From Candidatus Thorarchaeota archaeon (GTDB lineage Archaea > Asgardarchaeota > Thorarchaeia > Thorarchaeales > Thorarchaeaceae): DNA of 17,070 nucleotides. Every line of letters starts with the position of its first letter. Positions within the stretch are counted from its first letter, which is position 1. Location: positions 1-17,070 of the forward strand of contig JAEORI010000288.1 of assembly GCA_016840965.1 (NCBI GenBank), written 5' to 3'. The translations under genes were made by a program, and so were the position numbers. Shown here piece by piece: positions 13,983-17,070 of this stretch. Under the pieces are notes generated by a model. That model did not search any database and had not been told where the DNA came from. It saw only the letters and a list, made by a program, of their open reading frames with translations.

Positions 13983-14246
13983 ATGGGAAGGTATTCAAAA
14001 ATGATGAGCGATCAACAACTGAAAGAAGAGCTCAAGAACATGAAGCTCACTAAGAGTCAGATGATAGTCTTAGATATTCTCAGAAGCAGCGGCAAGGATG
14101 GCGTTACACCTAAACAACTCTTGGACAAAGTTTCCTTTGCACCACGAACTGTCAGATATGCTCTTAGAAAACTCTTGAAGAAGAGACTAATCAAGCGCGT
14201 ACCATGTCTGCAGGATATGCGACAATGGATCTACGTGCCTGCATAA
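13983..14246 (+). CDS. Small winged helix-turn-helix DNA-binding protein
   Basis: An 87-residue predicted transcription regulator made of a single winged-helix domain. Helices are at about 9-20, 23-36 (KSQMIVLDILRSSG), 43-50 (PKQLLDKV) and the recognition helix 54-69 (PRTVRYALRKLLKKRL), followed by a wing with KRVPCLQDMRQWIYVP. The 'APRTVRYALRKLLKKRLIKRV' layout is typical of archaeal MarR/TrmB-like single-domain regulators; there is no ligand domain. Starts in frame are ATG at 13983, 14001 and 14004; the last two have GGAAGGT about 8-11 bases upstream, so the true protein may be 80-81 residues. It sits downstream of a palindrome-rich divergent region and just before a long stem-loop, suggesting self-regulation. 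The target is not known. Confidence 0.8.
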   Translation: MGRYSKMMSDQQLKEELKNMKLTKSQMIVLDILRSSGKDGVTPKQLLDKVSFAPRTVRYALRKLLKKRLIKRVPCLQDMRQWIYVPA

Positions 14247-14256
14247 GCAAATGAAA

Positions 14257-14295
14257 TTCCGACACTAGTAGCCCAGCGGGCTATTAGTTGTCGAA
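14257..14295 (+). terminator. Long imperfect stem-loop after winged-helix gene
   Basis: Arms 14257-14274 and 14278-14295 around an AGC loop form about 17 pairs with one G-T pair and small bulges; the loop-closing part is GTAGCCC/GGGCTAT. It begins 11 bases after the stop of the winged-helix gene. It may end or stabilise that transcript, or serve as an operator for the next gene. No T tract follows, so factor-free termination is not assured. Confidence 0.45.
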
Positions 14296-14324
14296 CAAAC
14301 CATGACGTTGTTCAATTCTCAAAG

Positions 14325-14333
14325 CTTATAGTT
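14325..14333 (+). promoter_or_regulatory. Possible TATA box and adjacent palindrome for ArsR-like gene
   Basis: CTTATAGTT is centred about 25 bases before the ATG at 14354, the distance expected for an archaeal transcript with almost no leader. Just upstream, GAACAA (14293-14298) and TTGTTC (14308-14313) form an inverted repeat that also overlaps the 3' end of the preceding stem-loop, a plausible operator. Confidence 0.4.
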
Positions 14334-14353
14334 TGATGAAAGGTTGAATTCCG

Positions 14354-15040
14354 ATGCAGGGGGCGAAACCAATCGACACGATAAGGGTCCTCACTGGCGA
14401 AGAAGCAATTGGTGCCTACAAAGTATTAAGCGATGAGAGCAGAAGACAGATTCTTCATGCCCTTAGAGCTCGACGAATGTCAACTTCAGAACTCATTGAG
14501 TTTCTCTCGAAACAAGACCCTGATAAAGAGATTAAACCTCAAACAGTCAGATATCACATCAAAGAGCTAGAAAAGTGTGGCTTAGTCGAACAAGATGGCT
14601 ATGAGCCTGCTGGAAACGGAGATAGCCACATCATGCAAAAGATCTGGAGAGCAACAGCCGAGAATGTCTTCATAGCTACTGGTGATATGGATAATCTCCC
14701 CGAACGCGGAGAATATGATTTGAATCGGACACTTGATATTGTTGGTACAATGAGGCAACTGGGTTTTGAGCTCACAGATGAGCAAGAGATGAAAGAAATA
14801 GCAGAAAACATGACCAAGCGAGACAAGATTCACTTGCGCGGTCTGGAATTAGCTAAGGAAAATCTTCTCGATATTTGTGAATTGGACCCTAAATTATACG
14901 TATTGTTTCGTGGCATTCTCAGTCTTGTCCGTCTTGGAGAGAATGACTACAAAGAATACTGGGAGCTTAGTCGAAAAATAACAGATGCTCTTCGTGAGGC
15001 TTACAAACGAGGAAAAGGCAAGAACCCTCTAGTGTATTAG
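14354..15040 (+). CDS. ArsR-like winged-helix transcription regulator with long C-terminal region
   Basis: A 228-residue predicted DNA-binding regulator. Residues about 20-105 form an ArsR-type winged helix: AYKVLSDESRRQILHALRARR (21-41), STSELIEFLSKQ (43-54), recognition helix PQTVRYHIKELEKCGLV (62-78) and a wing with GDSHIMQKIWRATAENV. Residues 110-228 are helical and acidic and include KRDKIHLRGLELAKENLLDICELDP; I recognise no ligand- or metal-binding motif there, and there is no CxC metal site. The ATG at 14354 has a TATA-like element at the right distance, so the transcript may be nearly leaderless. Its stop overlaps the convergent hef stop by four bases (TTAG). The function of the C-terminal region is unknown. 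Confidence 0.85.
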   Translation: MQGAKPIDTIRVLTGEEAIGAYKVLSDESRRQILHALRARRMSTSELIEFLSKQDPDKEIKPQTVRYHIKELEKCGLVEQDGYEPAGNGDSHIMQKIWRATAENVFIATGDMDNLPERGEYDLNRTLDIVGTMRQLGFELTDEQEMKEIAENMTKRDKIHLRGLELAKENLLDICELDPKLYVLFRGILSLVRLGENDYKEYWELSRKITDALREAYKRGKGKNPLVY

Positions 15041-17070
15041 CTTTTTGAGCCAGGATACCTTGTAGATAGCAGGCGCCTTATACGACCTGCAATTTTTGGT
15101 CCTACGCCTCTCACTTGTTGGAGCTCTTTCTGGTCTGCTGAAAAGACTCTCTCTAAAGTACCAAACTCTGACAAAATGGCTCTAGAAGTAACTGTGTCAA
15201 CACCGGGAAATCCAGAGAGAATATATTCAAGTGTTTCAGCGTCGGTTCCTTTTAGATCCCCTGACCGGGTCCGCAGAGGTTTCCTTGATTCCACCTGTTC
15301 GAGATGAGCAATCCTATAGAGGACATTTGCTGTTTCCTCCGCATTTCGAGTCCAAAGGATTGGAATTTGAATCCTTATCGCAATTGATGCTAGCGCTCCA
15401 TAAATCGATGCTGGATTCACTGCTCGTAATCCAATCATCTGTTCGCCCTCGATTATAAGGACTGGTCGACGATATGCTGAGCGCAGCGCAGACAATTGAA
15501 CGAAAAGACGTCCATCAATGAGTGATTGTATGAAATCACCAGTTTCTTTACGTTCAATTGCTACGTCTTCAGAAGCCACATAGTCACCAATCTCAAGACT
15601 TTCTCCAGATATCTCAACATCAAGTCTAGTAAGCTCACGAGGGACAGCTGTAGGAAGCTCTCTGGAGTCTATAATAAGTCGAATGCGTCCATCATCTTTC
15701 CTTGGTGCCATACTCACCATAGGTTCTGAAACTTGCTCGACCTCGTCGCTAACGAACTCATCAAGACTTGTCTGTTTCTCCTCATCTTCTTTTTCAGCTT
15801 CTTTGAGAGCTGAAGGCATCTTCTTCAATTTACTAATCACACTCCAATGGTAGAACTCATCATGAGTTCCCCTTGCCACAAAGATTACCACGCGTCCAGG
15901 GGAACGACGTCCGGTCCTACCTCGTCGTTGTATATATGGCACAACAGATGGAACACAATCATAGAACACTACCAGATTACACTCGGGGATGTCAAGACCT
16001 TCCTCACCAACTTGTGTAGCAACTAGAACATTGAATTCGTTATTTCGAAATCCATCGAGAATCTCAACTTGCTTTTTCTGGCTGAATCCTTTATCTGAGC
16101 CTCGAGAGCTCTGACCCACAAAACGACTGACGCGTGCGTCATCAAGTTGCTCAAGGGTTTCGCTCACTTCAACAGCTGTGTCTCTAAAACGCGTAAATAT
16201 CAGAATTCGAGAATCAAGATTAACCGAGAGCTGTTCACTCACAATTTCTAATAGATCATCAGCCTTTGGATGTCTGTATCCTTTATCGATTAAAGCTTGG
16301 AGCAGGCTTTCAAACTGCTTGAATTCTGACCTCGACACTAAGTCTTTGACACCTTTCGAGCTCTTCTTGTTTCGAATTTCTTCATAGACCCCTTGAATAT
16401 ATCTATGAGTTGGCGTCAAGCCCTGAGTTCCTACAAACTCTAAGAGATGAACAACTCGTAATAGTGCTGTGAGATTTCGAATAACAAGATAGAGTCCTTG
16501 AGGCGGTTTTGTGTATGAACCTATCTCCTTTCTGACCTCGCTCTGAGTTCTCAATATCTCTTTTCGAGTTATTCGTCTTGCATCTGGGAGATCAAAGCCT
16601 TGATTGATGATTGGTGTTCTATAAACATCAACAATTGAATAGAGGATATCTCTCAGAACCTCTATCTCTGGAGGTATGGTAATGAATCGCATTTCAGAGT
16701 CTATTGATACGATGTAGTCACGGACATCTCTACTCTTCTCATCTCTGACCTCCACATGTGAAAGCCTTAGGTTCTCACAGACCATTCTGATATTCTCTGC
16801 TTGATGGCCTGGAGATGCAGTCAGTCCAAGACTCCTTCTATTTACTCCCTGACTCTCATATAGTTCTGCAATGAACGTATAGGCGTAGTTCCCTACTCCA
16901 CGATGAGCTTCATCGAATACCACCAACGAAACAAGCTCCAGATTATAGCTTCTCTGGACAAGGTCATTCTGCAAAGCCTGAGGGGTCATTACAATCACCC
17001 GGGCTCCTTTCCAATCGTTTCTCCTTTGATCTGGAGCATCATGTCCAGTCAAACATACAACCAATGTTTC
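15037..17070 (-). CDS. hef: Hef/FANCM-type helicase-nuclease, N-terminus cut by window edge
   Basis: Archaeal Hef unwinds and cuts stalled or branched replication forks; it combines an SF2 helicase with an XPF/ERCC4-type nuclease. The visible 677 residues lack the first part of the helicase (motif I and upstream), which lies beyond 17070. Numbering from TTG at 17064: VIVMTPQ (23-29), motif II DEAH (51-54), motif III TASPG (82-86), the family's helical insert (about 130-285), VATQVGEEGLDIP (348-360), motif VI QRRGRTGR (379-386), a charged linker (about 415-460), the nuclease domain with IIDSRE (464-469), GDYV (493-496) and ERKETGD (504-510), matching the GDxnERKx3D site, and two helix-hairpin-helix motifs (about 615-665, FPGVDTVTSRAI and VRGVGPKIAG). 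Helicase and nuclease motifs all look intact. The linker contains QTSLDEFV (431-438), resembling a PCNA-interacting motif. Confidence 0.96.
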   Translation of the reverse strand, partial: ETLVVCLTGHDAPDQRRNDWKGARVIVMTPQALQNDLVQRSYNLELVSLVVFDEAHRGVGNYAYTFIAELYESQGVNRRSLGLTASPGHQAENIRMVCENLRLSHVEVRDEKSRDVRDYIVSIDSEMRFITIPPEIEVLRDILYSIVDVYRTPIINQGFDLPDARRITRKEILRTQSEVRKEIGSYTKPPQGLYLVIRNLTALLRVVHLLEFVGTQGLTPTHRYIQGVYEEIRNKKSSKGVKDLVSRSEFKQFESLLQALIDKGYRHPKADDLLEIVSEQLSVNLDSRILIFTRFRDTAVEVSETLEQLDDARVSRFVGQSSRGSDKGFSQKKQVEILDGFRNNEFNVLVATQVGEEGLDIPECNLVVFYDCVPSVVPYIQRRGRTGRRSPGRVVIFVARGTHDEFYHWSVISKLKKMPSALKEAEKEDEEKQTSLDEFVSDEVEQVSEPMVSMAPRKDDGRIRLIIDSRELPTAVPRELTRLDVEISGESLEIGDYVASEDVAIERKETGDFIQSLIDGRLFVQLSALRSAYRRPVLIIEGEQMIGLRAVNPASIYGALASIAIRIQIPILWTRNAEETANVLYRIAHLEQVESRKPLRTRSGDLKGTDAETLEYILSGFPGVDTVTSRAILSEFGTLERVFSADQKELQQVRGVGPKIAGRIRRLLSTRYPGSKS

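Noticed and set aside
13996..14030. C/D-box-like ATGATGA and CTGA resembling a guide RNA
   Set aside because: Both fall in the coding start of the winged-helix gene (two ATG codons in a row), and no D'/C' boxes or terminal stem are seen.

Overview
The window looks like chromosomal DNA from an archaeon of moderate-to-low GC. The evidence is an archaeal-type SRP54, A/V-type ATPase subunits A, B and F, a Hef helicase-nuclease, a stand-alone PyrI, a family-4 uracil-DNA glycosylase, a bifunctional GlmU-like sugar-phosphate enzyme and a DUF2095-like protein. Shine-Dalgarno sites of the GGTGAT/GTGAT type sit next to several starts, and UUG starts are frequent. My best guess is an Asgard archaeon (Thorarchaeia-like), but that placement is inference. 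I see no tRNA, rRNA, CRISPR array, insertion sequence or phage gene, and no gene-free stretch longer than about 240 bases.

Layout. (1) Positions 1-3176, minus strand: srp54, then a short TrmY/DUF358-like protein, then a DRG-type GTPase with a TGS domain, then the start of a SpoU/TrmJ-like RNA methyltransferase that leaves the window. This is a protein-targeting, translation and RNA-modification cluster. (2) Positions 3328-9487, plus strand: pyrI; ATPase F and A; a family-4 uracil-DNA glycosylase; a four-helix membrane protein; ATPase B; and a DUF6884-like protein. ATPase F, A and B are split by unrelated genes, subunit D does not follow B, and subunit B carries one in-frame TGA. (3) Positions 9492-13741, minus strand, in order of transcription: GlmU-like nucleotidyltransferase/acetyltransferase, B12-binding-type radical SAM protein, DUF2095-like protein, and an unrecognised protein with a predicted C-terminal beta-sandwich. 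(4) Positions 13742-15040, plus strand: a palindrome-rich divergent control region, a small winged-helix protein, a long stem-loop, and a 228-residue ArsR-like regulator. (5) Positions 15037-17070, minus strand: Hef, cut at its N-terminus by the window edge; its stop overlaps the ArsR-like gene's stop.

Most genes are housekeeping: secretion, pyrimidine regulation, proton-motive ATPase, base-excision and fork repair, and sugar-nucleotide supply. I found no convincing new multi-gene system. The best leads are the interrupted atpB (broken at a domain boundary, with a possible restart just downstream), the TrmY-like protein lacking its AdoMet-binding knot, the uracil-DNA glycosylase with one Fe-S cysteine replaced by serine, the DRG-type GTPase with altered G3/G4 motifs, the possible PCNA-binding motif in the Hef linker, the beta-sandwich protein, and the operator-like palindromes around the small winged-helix gene.
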